Assembly (NCBI RefSeq): GCF_031846645.1
Contig: NZ_JAVRHN010000007.1
Location: forward strand, 194,556 to 258,555
From: Autumnicola psychrophila
Lineage (GTDB): Bacteria; Bacteroidota; Bacteroidia; Flavobacteriales; Flavobacteriaceae
Reading direction: 5' to 3'
Length of the DNA: 64,000 nucleotides
Part shown: positions 1 to 8,372 of the stretch, piece after piece
How positions within the stretch are numbered: the first letter of the stretch is position 1
How the letters are laid out: the number at the start of each line of letters is the position of its first letter
Notes under the pieces: generated by a model
The model's input: the letters and a program-made list of their open reading frames with translations, nothing else
The model's database searches: none
What the model was told of the DNA's origin: nothing
Position numbers and translations under genes: made by a program

Positions 1-2
1 TG

Positions 3-137
3 GCAGCCATAATTTTTAGCTATCGCAAGGATATTGCACTGCATAGAAAATATTACAAAGGAAGTATATATGTGCTTATTGGCTTTCTCGCCTTTATTGG
101 TATACTTTTTTTGATAAAATTATTTATGAACCGCTAG
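3..137 (+). CDS. C-terminal end of a membrane protein (cut by window edge)
   Basis: An open frame enters from the left edge and stops at TAG 135-137. The 44 visible residues start with a short basic stretch (YRKDIALHRKYYKG) followed by one hydrophobic helix (VLIGFLAFIGILFLIKL) and a short MNR tail, so this is the last transmembrane segment of an inner-membrane protein. The family cannot be named from this piece. It lies 65 bp upstream of, and in the same direction as, the SRPBCC gene. Confidence 0.6.
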   Translation, partial: AAIIFSYRKDIALHRKYYKGSIYVLIGFLAFIGILFLIKLFMNR

Positions 138-202
138 TAAACACGGGAATTTCTACATAGCAAAGGATTTTATTTATCTTAGCACTAAATAAACGGAATA
201 AA

Positions 203-1240
203 ATGAAAATTATTAAATACCTCCTGTTTCTTATTCTTATCCTTATTATAGGTTCCTCTATTTACATTGCCACAAAAGATGGTGATTACCAACTGGAAGA
301 AACGAGGATAGTTGCGGCTCCACAGGAGATGATTTTTAATGAAGTTAATGAATTCCGAAACTGGGAAGAGTGGTTTGCCTGGTTACAGAGTGAAAATAAT
401 CCTATTATTACCTACACCGAAGAAAGCAGTGGCGAAGGCGCTGTTCTTTCCTGGAAAAGTGATGAAGTTGGTAATGGAAAAATCACGACTACCGCGGCAC
501 GGCCTTTTTCTTCTATAAATCAGGACATGGAATATACCATACCTTTTGGAGAATCCAGCAGTGAAGTATATTGGAACTTTGAACAAACAGAGAACGGAAC
601 CCAGATCACCTGGGGAGTGCAGGGAAAACACAGTTTTATGGAAAAACTTGGTTTTTTACTTCAGACTGATGATTTCAGCGATATATGGCGAACCAGGATG
701 CAACAGAGCCTGGATGATCTTGAAAGAATTACGAATGAAAAAATGGCAGAGTACTCCATTAATGTTGATGGTGTGACACAGCATGGTGGAGGATATTATA
801 TGTATAGTACAACTGCAAGTAAACTTAGTCAGGTAAATGACCGGATGTCTACTATGATTACGGATATTTCTTCATATATGGAGAAAAACAATATCGAGAA
901 GCTGGGAAACCCTTTTGTTCTCTATAACGAATGGAACAATGGGAATACTACCGCAATCTTCTCTGCAGGATATTTTACTCCCAGCGAAATAATAACTCCG
1001 GAAGAGAGTCCGGTTCTCACCGGATTTATGTCTAATCAAAAAGTTGTAAAAACCACTTTAAAAGGAAGTTATGATAACCTGCCCGAAGCCTGGGACAGAG
1101 CTCATGCCTATATTCAGGAAAATAACCTGGTGCCGCTGGAAGAATCAGATTCTTTTGAAGTATATAACATCAGGCCTCAGGACACCAAAAATCCTGCGAA
1201 CTGGATTACTACCATTTATATTCCCATACAAGAACCATAA
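203..1240 (+). CDS. SRPBCC-family protein with C-terminal GyrI-like domain
   Basis: 345 residues. An N-terminal hydrophobic segment (about residues 5-23) should anchor the protein or act as an uncleaved signal. Residues about 30-170 read as an SRPBCC/START-type ligand-binding fold, with an 'AAPQEMIFNEVNEFRNWEEW' opening typical of polyketide-cyclase-like proteins. Residues about 185-340 read as a GyrI-like small-molecule-binding domain (AraC effector-binding type), seen in the 'GGGYYMY' and 'KVVKTTLKGSYDNLPEAWD' parts. This two-domain layout is common in Bacteroidetes. Ligand and role are unknown. The crcB gene follows after 6 bp, so the two are probably co-transcribed. The start follows a purine-rich stretch (ACGGAATAAA). 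Confidence 0.75.
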   Translation: MKIIKYLLFLILILIIGSSIYIATKDGDYQLEETRIVAAPQEMIFNEVNEFRNWEEWFAWLQSENNPIITYTEESSGEGAVLSWKSDEVGNGKITTTAARPFSSINQDMEYTIPFGESSSEVYWNFEQTENGTQITWGVQGKHSFMEKLGFLLQTDDFSDIWRTRMQQSLDDLERITNEKMAEYSINVDGVTQHGGGYYMYSTTASKLSQVNDRMSTMITDISSYMEKNNIEKLGNPFVLYNEWNNGNTTAIFSAGYFTPSEIITPEESPVLTGFMSNQKVVKTTLKGSYDNLPEAWDRAHAYIQENNLVPLEESDSFEVYNIRPQDTKNPANWITTIYIPIQEP

Positions 1241-1246
1241 TCTCTT

Positions 1247-1621
1247 ATGAAAAGTGCTTTCCTGGTTTTTTTAGGCGGTGGGCTGGGCAGTGTTTTGCGT
1301 TATCAGTTAAGCAAACACCTAAATAATACAGTCATAACCTCTATCCCTTACGGCACCTTGACCGTAAATATCCTAGGTAGCCTTCTGTTGGGTTTTCTTA
1401 TGGGCATTAGCTTTAAGTACAATAATTTACCTACGGCCTTCAGCCTTTTTTTCGCTGTGGGCTTCTGCGGTGGATTTACGACATTTTCCACTTTTGCTTA
1501 TGAAAATCAGATTTTTTTAAAATCTGGTGATTATTACAATTTTCTGCTTTACACTTTGGGCAGTCTCTTTTTGGGTGTTTCTGCCGTTATCATAGGGGTA
1601 TTCCTGTCCAGGTTTTCTTAG
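1247..1621 (+). CDS. crcB: Fluoride channel CrcB/Fluc
   Basis: 124 residues, the usual size for the family, with four hydrophobic helices. Family signatures are visible: GGGLGSVLRYQLS near the N-terminus, NILGSLLLGFL in helix 2, and GFCGGFTTFSTFAYE, which carries the phenylalanine-box/TFSTF motif of the fluoride pore. CrcB proteins are dual-topology dimeric channels in the inner membrane that export fluoride; that function is known for the family. No crcB (fluoride) riboswitch is apparent just upstream, because the gene sits 6 bp after the SRPBCC gene. Confidence 0.92.
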   Translation: MKSAFLVFLGGGLGSVLRYQLSKHLNNTVITSIPYGTLTVNILGSLLLGFLMGISFKYNNLPTAFSLFFAVGFCGGFTTFSTFAYENQIFLKSGDYYNFLLYTLGSLFLGVSAVIIGVFLSRFS

Positions 1622-2015
1622 AAATCTGTAAGAGATAAGAAAAGCGGTAGCAATTACACATTCACCAATATCCATAATATTTTAAGATTCTCTAATCTTA
1701 AACATATAATTCTCCTTATCACCCCCCATAAAACCATACCCTTACTTCAAAAAAGAGATTAAAAGTCATTTTTTATATATATAATACCTCTTTTTTATAC
1801 TAAATCAACCCATATTTTAAAAGTTTTCTGTCCAGTCTTACCTCAACTATCAACTTTATAGGTAAATATTCCGCATATTTATAGTTTCAAAATATGTACC
1901 CCTAAATTTTGGGGGTAATAAATTCTCAATGCCATAAAAGTTACACTATACCCCTATTTTTTAGCGGGGGTTTGTGATATTTTTATAACTTTATCAAAAG
2001 TTTTAATTAGAAATT
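1622..2015. promoter_or_regulatory. Long AT-rich leader with two tandem palindromes before the P-II/Amt genes
   Basis: 394 bp without a gene. Two similar imperfect palindromes stand out: 1897-1917 (TACCCC, then AT-rich loop, then GGGGTA) and 1949-1971 (TACCCC, then AT-rich loop, then GGGGGT). Their centres are about 53 bp apart, close to five helical turns. They lie 45-120 bp before the P-II start codon. They could be paired operator half-sites for a dimeric regulator, or RNA hairpins in the leader. No sigma-54 type GG-N10-GC element was found. The rest (1622-1890) is plain AT-rich sequence. Confidence 0.45.
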
Positions 2016-2354
2016 ATGAAAAAAATTGAAGCAATTATTCGAAAATCTAAGTTCGATGAAACAAAAGTGGCTCTTCACGATATGGGGGTCACCTTTTTTA
2101 GCTATTGGGACGTTACCGGTGTCGGTAACGAAAAAGAGGGGCATGTTTACCGTGGGGTAAGCTACAGCACGGCAGATATCCAAAGAAGATATCTTTCTAT
2201 AGTAGTAAAGGACTCTTTTGTTCAAAAAACCGTAGACGTAATTTGTAAGACTGCTCATACTGGAAACGTAGGAGACGGTAAAATTTTCGTTTCTCCAATA
2301 GATGAAGCTTACCGAATAAGAACTAAGGAAAAAGGAGAGGATTCTCTGAAATAA
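2016..2354 (+). CDS. glnK: P-II family nitrogen regulatory protein
   Basis: 112 residues, the full P-II length. It opens MKKIEAIIRKSKFDE, as GlnB/GlnK do. The T-loop carries VYRGVSY, where Tyr50 aligns with the uridylylated Tyr51 of the E. coli proteins. The B-loop TGNVGDGKIFV binds ATP/ADP, and the C-loop keeps RIRT. P-II trimers sense 2-oxoglutarate and adenylate charge, and GlnK-type members plug the ammonium transporter. The amt gene follows after 31 bp in the same direction, the classic glnK-amt pair, so GlnK-like rather than GlnB-like use is inferred. Whether Tyr50 is modified in this organism is not known. Confidence 0.93.
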   Translation: MKKIEAIIRKSKFDETKVALHDMGVTFFSYWDVTGVGNEKEGHVYRGVSYSTADIQRRYLSIVVKDSFVQKTVDVICKTAHTGNVGDGKIFVSPIDEAYRIRTKEKGEDSLK

Positions 2355-2385
2355 AATTACTAACTCTATTTAAGCCAAAGAAATT

Positions 2386-3612
2386 ATGGAAGGATTATTA
2401 ACAGTTAATAACGTATGGATGATGATCTGTACAGGGCTGGTATTTTTTATGCACCTTGGTTTCGCTTTTCTCGAAATCGGTCTTACCAGACAAAAAAACA
2501 CCATCAACATATTATTTAAAAATATTTTTATTATCACAATGGGCTTGCTCCTATATTGCCTTTTAGGATTCAATCTTATGTATCCGGGAGAATTTAATGG
2601 ATTTATAGGTTTTGCAGGTTTTGGACTTAGCAGCCCACTGGTAGACGGTTCTCTGGATCTTGCCTACAGTGAAGGATATACTTACTGGACAGACTTTCTC
2701 TTCCAGGGAATGTTTGCCGCGACTGCCGCAACCATTGTCTCTGGTGCTGTTGCTGAAAGAATGAAACTGAGTGCTTTTATGATCTTTGTCCTTATATACG
2801 TAGGATTGGTTTATCCTATTGCAGGATCATGGAAATGGGGTGGTGGATTCCTTGATGAAATGGGCTTTTATGATTTTGCAGGTTCCACATTAGTACATTC
2901 CGTTGGTGGCTGGGCAGCTTTAGTGGCTATTTGGTTGCTTGGTGCGAGAATCGGAAAATTCAAAGATGGTAAAATCGGAGTTTTTCCCGGGCACAGTATG
3001 CCTTTTGCAACAGCCGGAGTTCTGATTCTATGGTTAGGATGGTTTGGATTTAACGGGGGATCAGTTCTGTCTGCAGACCCGGAGCTAACTTCCTTAACCC
3101 TTGTTACTACCTGTCTTGCAGCTGCAGCTGGTGGAGTTGCCTCTTTTATCTTCTCCACAATGATGTATAAAAACTATGACATCACCATGTTTTTAAACGG
3201 AATATTGGGGGGACTCGTAGGTATAACTGCCGGAGCAGATCAAATGTCTCCTACAGATGCTGTATTAATTGGTGCCATCGCAGGGGTTATCATTGTTCTG
3301 GGAGTAGCATTAATAGACAAAATGAGACTGGATGATCCTGTAGGAGCAGTAGCCGTACACTTAATCTGCGGAATTTGGGGAACATTGGCCGTTGGAATCT
3401 TCGGAAACCTGGCAAGCTTTGACCAGTTTATTACACAGCTTATTGGTGTGGGATGCTATGCAGCTATTTGTATTGTAGGCGCCTTTCTAATATTCTATAT
3501 CATGAAAGTTACAATTGGTATAAGAGTCTCAAAAGTTGAAGAAACGGAAGGTCTAGATCAACATGAACATGGCATGGACGCTTATGCCGACTTTGGATTA
3601 AGACAACATTAG
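2386..3612 (+). CDS. amt: Ammonium transporter (Amt/Mep/Rh family)
   Basis: 408 residues with about eleven hydrophobic helices. The two conserved pore histidines are in HSVGGWAALVA (helix 5) and VAVHLICGIWGTLAVG (helix 10); GSWKWGGGFLDEMG and DFAGSTLVH are further family signatures. The protein is a trimeric inner-membrane channel conducting ammonium. The N-terminus (MEGLLTVNNVWMMICTGLVFFMHLGFA) is the short form without a cleaved signal. The cytoplasmic tail (VSKVEETEGLDQHEHG) is short and acidic. The upstream P-II gene is the likely gate, and a 26-nt hairpin downstream separates it from the beta-barrel gene. Confidence 0.95.
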   Translation: MEGLLTVNNVWMMICTGLVFFMHLGFAFLEIGLTRQKNTINILFKNIFIITMGLLLYCLLGFNLMYPGEFNGFIGFAGFGLSSPLVDGSLDLAYSEGYTYWTDFLFQGMFAATAATIVSGAVAERMKLSAFMIFVLIYVGLVYPIAGSWKWGGGFLDEMGFYDFAGSTLVHSVGGWAALVAIWLLGARIGKFKDGKIGVFPGHSMPFATAGVLILWLGWFGFNGGSVLSADPELTSLTLVTTCLAAAAGGVASFIFSTMMYKNYDITMFLNGILGGLVGITAGADQMSPTDAVLIGAIAGVIIVLGVALIDKMRLDDPVGAVAVHLICGIWGTLAVGIFGNLASFDQFITQLIGVGCYAAICIVGAFLIFYIMKVTIGIRVSKVEETEGLDQHEHGMDAYADFGLRQH

Positions 3613-3633
3613 GAAAACAATAGAGAAATGAAA

Positions 3634-3659
3634 ACGGAGCGTTTTGCCGAACGCTCCGT
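3634..3659 (+). terminator. Hairpin between amt and the beta-barrel gene
   Basis: A perfect 10-bp stem (ACGGAGCGTT at 3634-3643 with AACGCTCCGT at 3650-3659) closes a 6-nt loop 22 bp after the amt stop. No T-run follows it, so it may be a partial terminator, a processing site or an mRNA stabiliser. Confidence 0.6.
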
Positions 3660-3752
3660 CAATGATCACTCTACATATTTTTCGATTGACTAAACATGAT
3701 CAATCGAGCCTGGAAGCTAAATCAAATCAAAAAAAATTTAAACAATCTTATT

Positions 3753-4859
3753 ATGAAAGTAATTAAAAATTCAAAATTAACAAAATTCCTGCTTATAGCA
3801 GCAGTAGTTCTATCAAGTTCCTATACTTATGCTCAGGAAGACATGGAAATGGAAGCAGAAGAAGAAGTTTCCAACTGGACTCTTAGTGGTACTGTAGATG
3901 CATACTTCAGAACTAATTTCAACGGCTTGAACAAAATAGAGTATGATGCAGATGGTGACCCTATAGCAGGACCACAGGCACCTGCCTCTTCTTTTGCCAA
4001 TGCTCCCGGTTTCGCTTTAGGAATGGCAAACGTAATTTTGGGCTATGAAGGCAGTAAAGTAGGTTTTGTTGCCGATCTTGTTTTTGGACCTCGTGGTGAA
4101 GAAGCAGTTTTTAATTCTATTGGTTCAAGCAATATTGTGAACCAGCTTTATGTATACTATAACGTGAACGACGCGTTAACGCTTACCCTGGGTAACTGGA
4201 ATACGTATCTGGGCTATGAGGTTATTTCTCCAGCTGCCAACTTTAACTATTCTACCTCCTATATGTTCTCATACGGACCATTTTCTCATACCGGTTTAAA
4301 AGCTGATTTTAGTTTTGACGATAACTGGACAGGGATGTTAGCGATCATGAACCCTACAGACTTTACAGAGTTTAACCCTTATGGAAAATACTCCTTTGGA
4401 GGACAATTGGGATATTCAAACGCATCCGGTAGTGCATTTTTGAACTTACTGTACGGTGAACAATCACCGGTTTCTGATGATGCCACGTTCCAGATAGACT
4501 TAACCACAGGTTGGGATCTTTCTGATGCTTTTTACCTTGGCTTTAATACCACATATCAAGACACAGATGGTTTCGGTTTTTACGGAGCGGCAATTTATCC
4601 GCAGATTCAAACTTCCGATAGTTTCGCAATAGGTTTAAGAGCTGAATATTTTAAAGAACTGGAAGACGGTGGTCCGGTTTACGGAGCAGATGTAGAAGCA
4701 CTGGATTTCACTTTAACAGGAAGTTATACAGTTGGTAATTTAATCATTAAGCCGGAGTTAAGACTGGATAGTATTTCTGAAGATGCATTCTTGGATTCAG
4801 ATTTAAATATGAATGATAACCTTTCTTCATTCCTTATTGCTGCTATCTATGCGTTCTAA
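3753..4859 (+). CDS. Outer-membrane beta-barrel protein (porin-like) of the ammonium cluster
   Basis: About 368 residues from the ATG at 3753. An in-frame ATG at 3696 is less likely, because only the internal start puts a signal peptide at the N-terminus (FLLIAAVVLSSSYTYAQ, cut after AQ). The mature protein opens with an acidic stretch, then alternates Gly/aromatic-rich strands and ends in a terminal aromatic (IAAIYAF), as outer-membrane barrels do. It resembles the 'putative beta-barrel porin' proteins often found beside amt genes in Bacteroidetes. A role in letting ammonium or nitrogen compounds across the outer membrane is inferred from context only. Confidence 0.8.
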   Translation: MKVIKNSKLTKFLLIAAVVLSSSYTYAQEDMEMEAEEEVSNWTLSGTVDAYFRTNFNGLNKIEYDADGDPIAGPQAPASSFANAPGFALGMANVILGYEGSKVGFVADLVFGPRGEEAVFNSIGSSNIVNQLYVYYNVNDALTLTLGNWNTYLGYEVISPAANFNYSTSYMFSYGPFSHTGLKADFSFDDNWTGMLAIMNPTDFTEFNPYGKYSFGGQLGYSNASGSAFLNLLYGEQSPVSDDATFQIDLTTGWDLSDAFYLGFNTTYQDTDGFGFYGAAIYPQIQTSDSFAIGLRAEYFKELEDGGPVYGADVEALDFTLTGSYTVGNLIIKPELRLDSISEDAFLDSDLNMNDNLSSFLIAAIYAF

Positions 4860-4880
4860 TTTCTTAAATTCTTAAATACA

Positions 4881-4926
4881 CGGAAATATTTCTGGTACCT
4901 AAGCTTAGGAACAGAAATATTTTCGG
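4881..4926 (+). terminator. Hairpin terminator after the beta-barrel gene
   Basis: AAATATTTCTG (4884-4894) pairs with CAGAAATATTT (4912-4922), and the loop holds a second palindrome, CCTAAGCTTAGG. It lies 25 bp past the stop codon and is followed by a T-rich stretch. Confidence 0.6.
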
Positions 4927-5060
4927 TTTTAATATTAAATCTTTTTGGGAAATCACCACTCTGGCATTCATATCCAAAACCGTCCGCCGGAGTAGGTGAT
5001 TTTTTATATTACAATTCATTCTTATAGAATTTTCTTCGAAAATAACTCCTCTCTTTATTT

Positions 5061-5219
5061 TCAAGAAAACAGTTTTCTAAGCAAATAGTAACACTCAGGA
5101 TCGATAATTGGCATTTTCAGCATATCACCTTTTATAACAGATTTATTCTGAAGTTGCTCCGTTTCATTTTGATAATATGAAATAACGACTTCTTTATAAT
5201 CACCTCCTCTTCCATTCAT
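5061..5219 (-). CDS. Small ORF or gene remnant, unknown family
   Basis: 52 codons on the minus strand from ATG 5219 to TGA 5061 (starts MNGRGGDYKEVVISYYQ, ends ECYYLLRKLFS). The composition is protein-like, with charged and aromatic residues mixed and few rare codons. The same frame is open upstream for six more codons (ITALCE) before a TAG, so it may be the tail of a larger decayed gene. No family recognised. Confidence 0.35.
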   Translation of the reverse strand: MNGRGGDYKEVVISYYQNETEQLQNKSVIKGDMLKMPIIDPECYYLLRKLFS

Positions 5220-5275
5220 TTCGCACAAAGCTGTTATCTAAAAGTTCACATTTCTAATATCTATTTGCACAATTC

Positions 5276-5368
5276 GTGCAACAAGACAAGAAATTTTTGG
5301 ATGCCATCAACTATAAAGACGAATTTAGATTCCTAAACAATAAGCTAAGGGAATTTACCATAATTTAG
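5276..5368 (+). pseudogene. Possible coding fragment before the MFS gene
   Basis: A short frame starting at GTG 5276 and ending TAG 5366-5368 reads VQQDKKFLDAINYKDEF and on to a REFTII tail, which has natural protein character. It is 18 bp upstream of the MFS start. It may be a relic of the same decayed locus as the small minus-strand ORF at 5061-5219. Nothing else was seen between 4927 and 5385. Confidence 0.25.
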
Positions 5369-5385
5369 GCCTCTATTTTCATCCT

Positions 5386-6597
5386 ATGCTTCATCAACTT
5401 TATCGTTCCTATACAAATTCTTTTAGTGGCCTGCGTAAAGAAGTCTGGCTTCTGGCTTTAATTACGCTTATTAATCGGGCGGGAACCATGGTTATTCCGT
5501 TCCTGTCACTATATCTTACAAAGAGCCGCGGATTTTCACTGGAGGAAGTTGGCTGGATTCTTACATTTTTCGGATTGGGTTCTGTAACAGGATCCTGGCT
5601 GGGAGGAAAATTAACTGACAAAATTGGCCATTATAAGACCATGGCCGCAAGTTTGATTCTTTCTTCCTTTCTCTTTGTCTTGCTTCAATTTCCGCAGTCT
5701 TTTTGGGGAATATGTACTGGAATATTTCTGGTAATGACGATGGCAGATATGTTTCGTCCAGCTGTTTTTGTGGCTATAAGTGCCTATAGCAAGCCCGAAA
5801 ACAGAACGCGCTCTGTCACCTTAATTCGGTTGGCGATCAATCTTGGATTTTCTGCCGGACCTGCGATTGGCGGCTTAATTATTATAGGAATCGGCTACAG
5901 CGGACTCTTCTGGGTTGACGGAATTACCTGTCTAATTGCAGGAATTCTGTTGCTTAAACTACTTCATCCCAAACGTGCATTAGAAAACGCAAAAGAAATT
6001 AACCTGAAGCCACAATCGGTATTAAAAGATAAGCCTTATCTTCTTTTTATTACTGCAATGATTTTGTTTGGCTTCATTTTCCTTCAGTACTTCTCTACTG
6101 TACCTCTGTTTTATGCTGAAGTGCATCATCTTTCAGAATTTGAAATCGGAGTCTTGCTGGGTTTTAACGGTTTTATAATTTTTCTGTTTGAAATGCCCCT
6201 TATAAAATACCTTGAAGTAAAAGGAAAATCTGCTACAACTTATGTTATACTGGGAATTGCCCTGGCAGGATTAAGTTTCCTTGCAATGAATCTTAGCAAT
6301 TGGCTGGGAACGCTTGTTATAGGAATGTTTCTATTAACGATTGGAGAAATGATTGCTTTTCCTTTTTCCAACAGCTTTGCCCTGCAACGTGCAGATAAAG
6401 GGAAACAGGGATCCTATATGGCACTTTACAGCATTGCCTTTTCCATAAGTCACATCTTTGGACATAATTCCGGAATGCAGCTAATAGGAAAGCTCGGTTA
6501 TAGCTTCACCTGGAATGTCATGATAGGTCTTGCCCTTTTTTCCTGTTTGTTCTTAGTCTGGCTCAAATTTAAGCTAAAAAGCGAAGCTGCTGCTTAA
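5386..6597 (+). CDS. MFS transporter, multidrug-efflux type
   Basis: 403 residues with about twelve hydrophobic segments. The loop between helices 2 and 3 carries the MFS signature GSWLGGKLTDKIGHYKTM, and a proline/glycine-rich 'RLAINLGFSAGPAIGGLI' matches the drug-antiporter motif of helix 5. Family members (MdtH/YfcJ-like) export drugs or metabolites with proton exchange; the substrate here is unknown. The stop region overlaps by 4 bp the tail of the convergent gene at 6594-8018. Confidence 0.88.
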   Translation: MLHQLYRSYTNSFSGLRKEVWLLALITLINRAGTMVIPFLSLYLTKSRGFSLEEVGWILTFFGLGSVTGSWLGGKLTDKIGHYKTMAASLILSSFLFVLLQFPQSFWGICTGIFLVMTMADMFRPAVFVAISAYSKPENRTRSVTLIRLAINLGFSAGPAIGGLIIIGIGYSGLFWVDGITCLIAGILLLKLLHPKRALENAKEINLKPQSVLKDKPYLLFITAMILFGFIFLQYFSTVPLFYAEVHHLSEFEIGVLLGFNGFIIFLFEMPLIKYLEVKGKSATTYVILGIALAGLSFLAMNLSNWLGTLVIGMFLLTIGEMIAFPFSNSFALQRADKGKQGSYMALYSIAFSISHIFGHNSGMQLIGKLGYSFTWNVMIGLALFSCLFLVWLKFKLKSEAAA

Positions 6598-8018
6598 TCC
6601 ATCTCTGCCTGATAGTATTTCGATTTCCCCAAATATTTATGGATAAGTTCATTATATTCAGGACTTAATTTTAGATCAAGAATCCCGGGAATATCATAAA
6701 GCCGCTCCATGTCATCAAACCCTAACTTCAGCAAATCTTCAAGATAAAGTAAGGCAGTTTCATAATCCCCATCATTACCCGCGAGCTTTACAATATTCAA
6801 ATAAGCTTCAGGATGTTGCTTATCCAGAACAGTCCTTAAAAGGCTCGCGAAAATCTTTATATCCAGGCTGGTACTACTCTTCTGAATTCCTTCATATTTT
6901 ACGCTGGAATAGTTTTTTAGAAACCCTTCAAGCCTGTGCGCCATCTTTTGCTCTGCTAGACCTCCATCCTCCTGAAGTTTTCTTAGTTCATCTAACTGAT
7001 ACGCCCACCATCCAATATTTTCAAAATTGGCGATAGCAAGATCATTCTCCATGAAGTAAATATAATCCTGCTGCTTAAGCTCTTCCCGCTCCTCTACTCT
7101 CCTGTACTCCCTTCTCTGCTTCCTGAAAGCTCTGGTCCTACGTAATTCTCTCTTTTTTTCTTTAAGAATATCGTCAAAATTGTAATTCTCATACTTCTCC
7201 TCCATTTGCTCCAGTTTTACAAAGGCAGGATAATATTCCCTTTTTCGTCTCAACCTTTCCGCGTATTCCAATTCATTCTGAAAAATATTATCCACAACTT
7301 CGGCATCTCCAAAACGTCTTCCTCTTTCCATTGAATTTAAGGTGAAACCTGCCGCCGCATTTGCAATGACCTGAGGATCTGGCCATTCTTCCGGACTTCC
7401 GGAATAATAACTGAGCTCTGCTGGAAAATCTCTCTTTTCAAAGAAATCAACATAACTTTCCAGCTGAAACTTTTGAAAATCCTGCTCACTCACTACTGCA
7501 TTAAAGAAATATTTATTTTTTTCGACTACAAATTCCGGTTTTAAAACGACATCTCCTATGGCAAGTACACCATCCACATCATTATAGATTATAGGAAGAG
7601 CAGCTGCCACCTGTGCACCTTCATCAAGGCCGGCGGTATAAATGTGATCTGTATCAATTGGAATAGCCCTAACTACGCTCCCAATCATTCTAAGAGCCTG
7701 GGTAACGTTCTGCTGAAGTGAATCCTGTTTATAGTTAACATTGGAAGCTGCAATAACGTATGACTGTTCTTCCGAAACTCCTCGAAAAAGTTGAGCTGCA
7801 AGTCTCCCTCTACCCTCAGGATCGAAAACAAAAATTACAGGATTAGCTTTTTCAGCATCAAAAGACTGAGGAATATAAAGTGCATAGGAACCACCAAGGC
7901 TATCCTGAACAGGAATAGAATCTGTAACCCTTCCTTTAACCAGCCGTAATTCCTGCGCTCCTGCAGAAAAGAAAATACAGATTAGGAGTAGAAATAAACA
8001 GTTTTTTTGCTTCTTCAT
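6594..8018 (-). CDS. Secreted alpha/beta-hydrolase-fold protein with altered nucleophile elbow
   Basis: 474 residues with a Sec signal peptide (NCLFLLLICIFFSAGAQ). Residues about 25-220 follow the PHB-depolymerase/esterase fold: a 'YALYIPQSFDAEKANPVIFVFDPEG' core strand region, then HIYTAGLDEGAQVAAALP at the place of the nucleophile elbow. There the expected GxSxG is GLDEG, so the catalytic serine is missing. A long charged, helical C-terminal half (about 240-470; many RRKRE/EERE runs) resembles TPR or coiled-coil and may mediate protein contacts. It is probably a non-catalytic binding protein. This hydrolase-plus-helical layout recurs in Flavobacteria, and its role is unknown. Confidence 0.7.
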   Translation of the reverse strand: MKKQKNCLFLLLICIFFSAGAQELRLVKGRVTDSIPVQDSLGGSYALYIPQSFDAEKANPVIFVFDPEGRGRLAAQLFRGVSEEQSYVIAASNVNYKQDSLQQNVTQALRMIGSVVRAIPIDTDHIYTAGLDEGAQVAAALPIIYNDVDGVLAIGDVVLKPEFVVEKNKYFFNAVVSEQDFQKFQLESYVDFFEKRDFPAELSYYSGSPEEWPDPQVIANAAAGFTLNSMERGRRFGDAEVVDNIFQNELEYAERLRRKREYYPAFVKLEQMEEKYENYNFDDILKEKKRELRRTRAFRKQRREYRRVEEREELKQQDYIYFMENDLAIANFENIGWWAYQLDELRKLQEDGGLAEQKMAHRLEGFLKNYSSVKYEGIQKSSTSLDIKIFASLLRTVLDKQHPEAYLNIVKLAGNDGDYETALLYLEDLLKLGFDDMERLYDIPGILDLKLSPEYNELIHKYLGKSKYYQAEMD

Positions 8019-8044
8019 AACTATTTGTTCGTTAGTAAATATAA

Positions 8045-8077
8045 AAAAAAGCCTCTACCCTCAGGTAAAAGCTTTAT
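8045..8077 (-). terminator. Weak hairpin after the DUF1328-like gene
   Basis: AAAGC...GCTTT with an inner TACC/GGTA pair, followed on the minus strand by an extended T-run (the AAAAAAAA at 8043-8050 on the plus strand). It lies just beyond the stop of the minus-strand gene at 8101. Confidence 0.5.
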
Positions 8078-8100
8078 TAGTGCCATACATTTTCCTAATA

Positions 8101-8304
8101 CTATTTATTCTTAACCCTCTCCAGCCTTACCTGTTGCTGATTTGAGGAAAAAAAGAAACTTGCCAAAATTGTTACTAAAAGTAAATCGGCAAAGATCAGG
8201 AACATCACTCTTACTGCAGCTATTCCATCAAAATTCATTCCTGAAAATCCTATAAGACCGGTTAGCAATGTAAACGCTAAAAATATAATTATCTTCTTTT
8301 TCAT
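8101..8304 (-). CDS. Small membrane protein, DUF1328/YtjA-like
   Basis: 67 residues from the ATG at 8304. The in-frame ATG at 8340 would add a 12-residue basic extension, and MKKKIIIFLAF is the better membrane start. Two hydrophobic helices follow: 'FLAFTLLTGLIGFSG' and 'VRVMFLIFADLLLVTILASFFF'. The GLIGFSG...AAVRVMFLIF pattern matches the DUF1328 family of small two-helix inner-membrane proteins, of unknown function. The tail is polar and basic (QQVRLERVKNK). Confidence 0.6.
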   Translation of the reverse strand: MKKKIIIFLAFTLLTGLIGFSGMNFDGIAAVRVMFLIFADLLLVTILASFFFSSNQQQVRLERVKNK

Positions 8305-8372
8305 GTTTTCAATTTTTTTAAAAGTAAACTTATAAAGCAATACTTAGTCTCAAAGAAATTATAATTACCACT

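Noticed and set aside
4864..5064. A 66-codon minus-strand frame after the porin gene
   Set aside because: It lies over the porin terminator hairpin and its composition is not protein-like.
6594..6597. Overlap of the MFS and hydrolase genes as an error
   Set aside because: Both stops are clear and a 4-bp convergent overlap is common in compact genomes.
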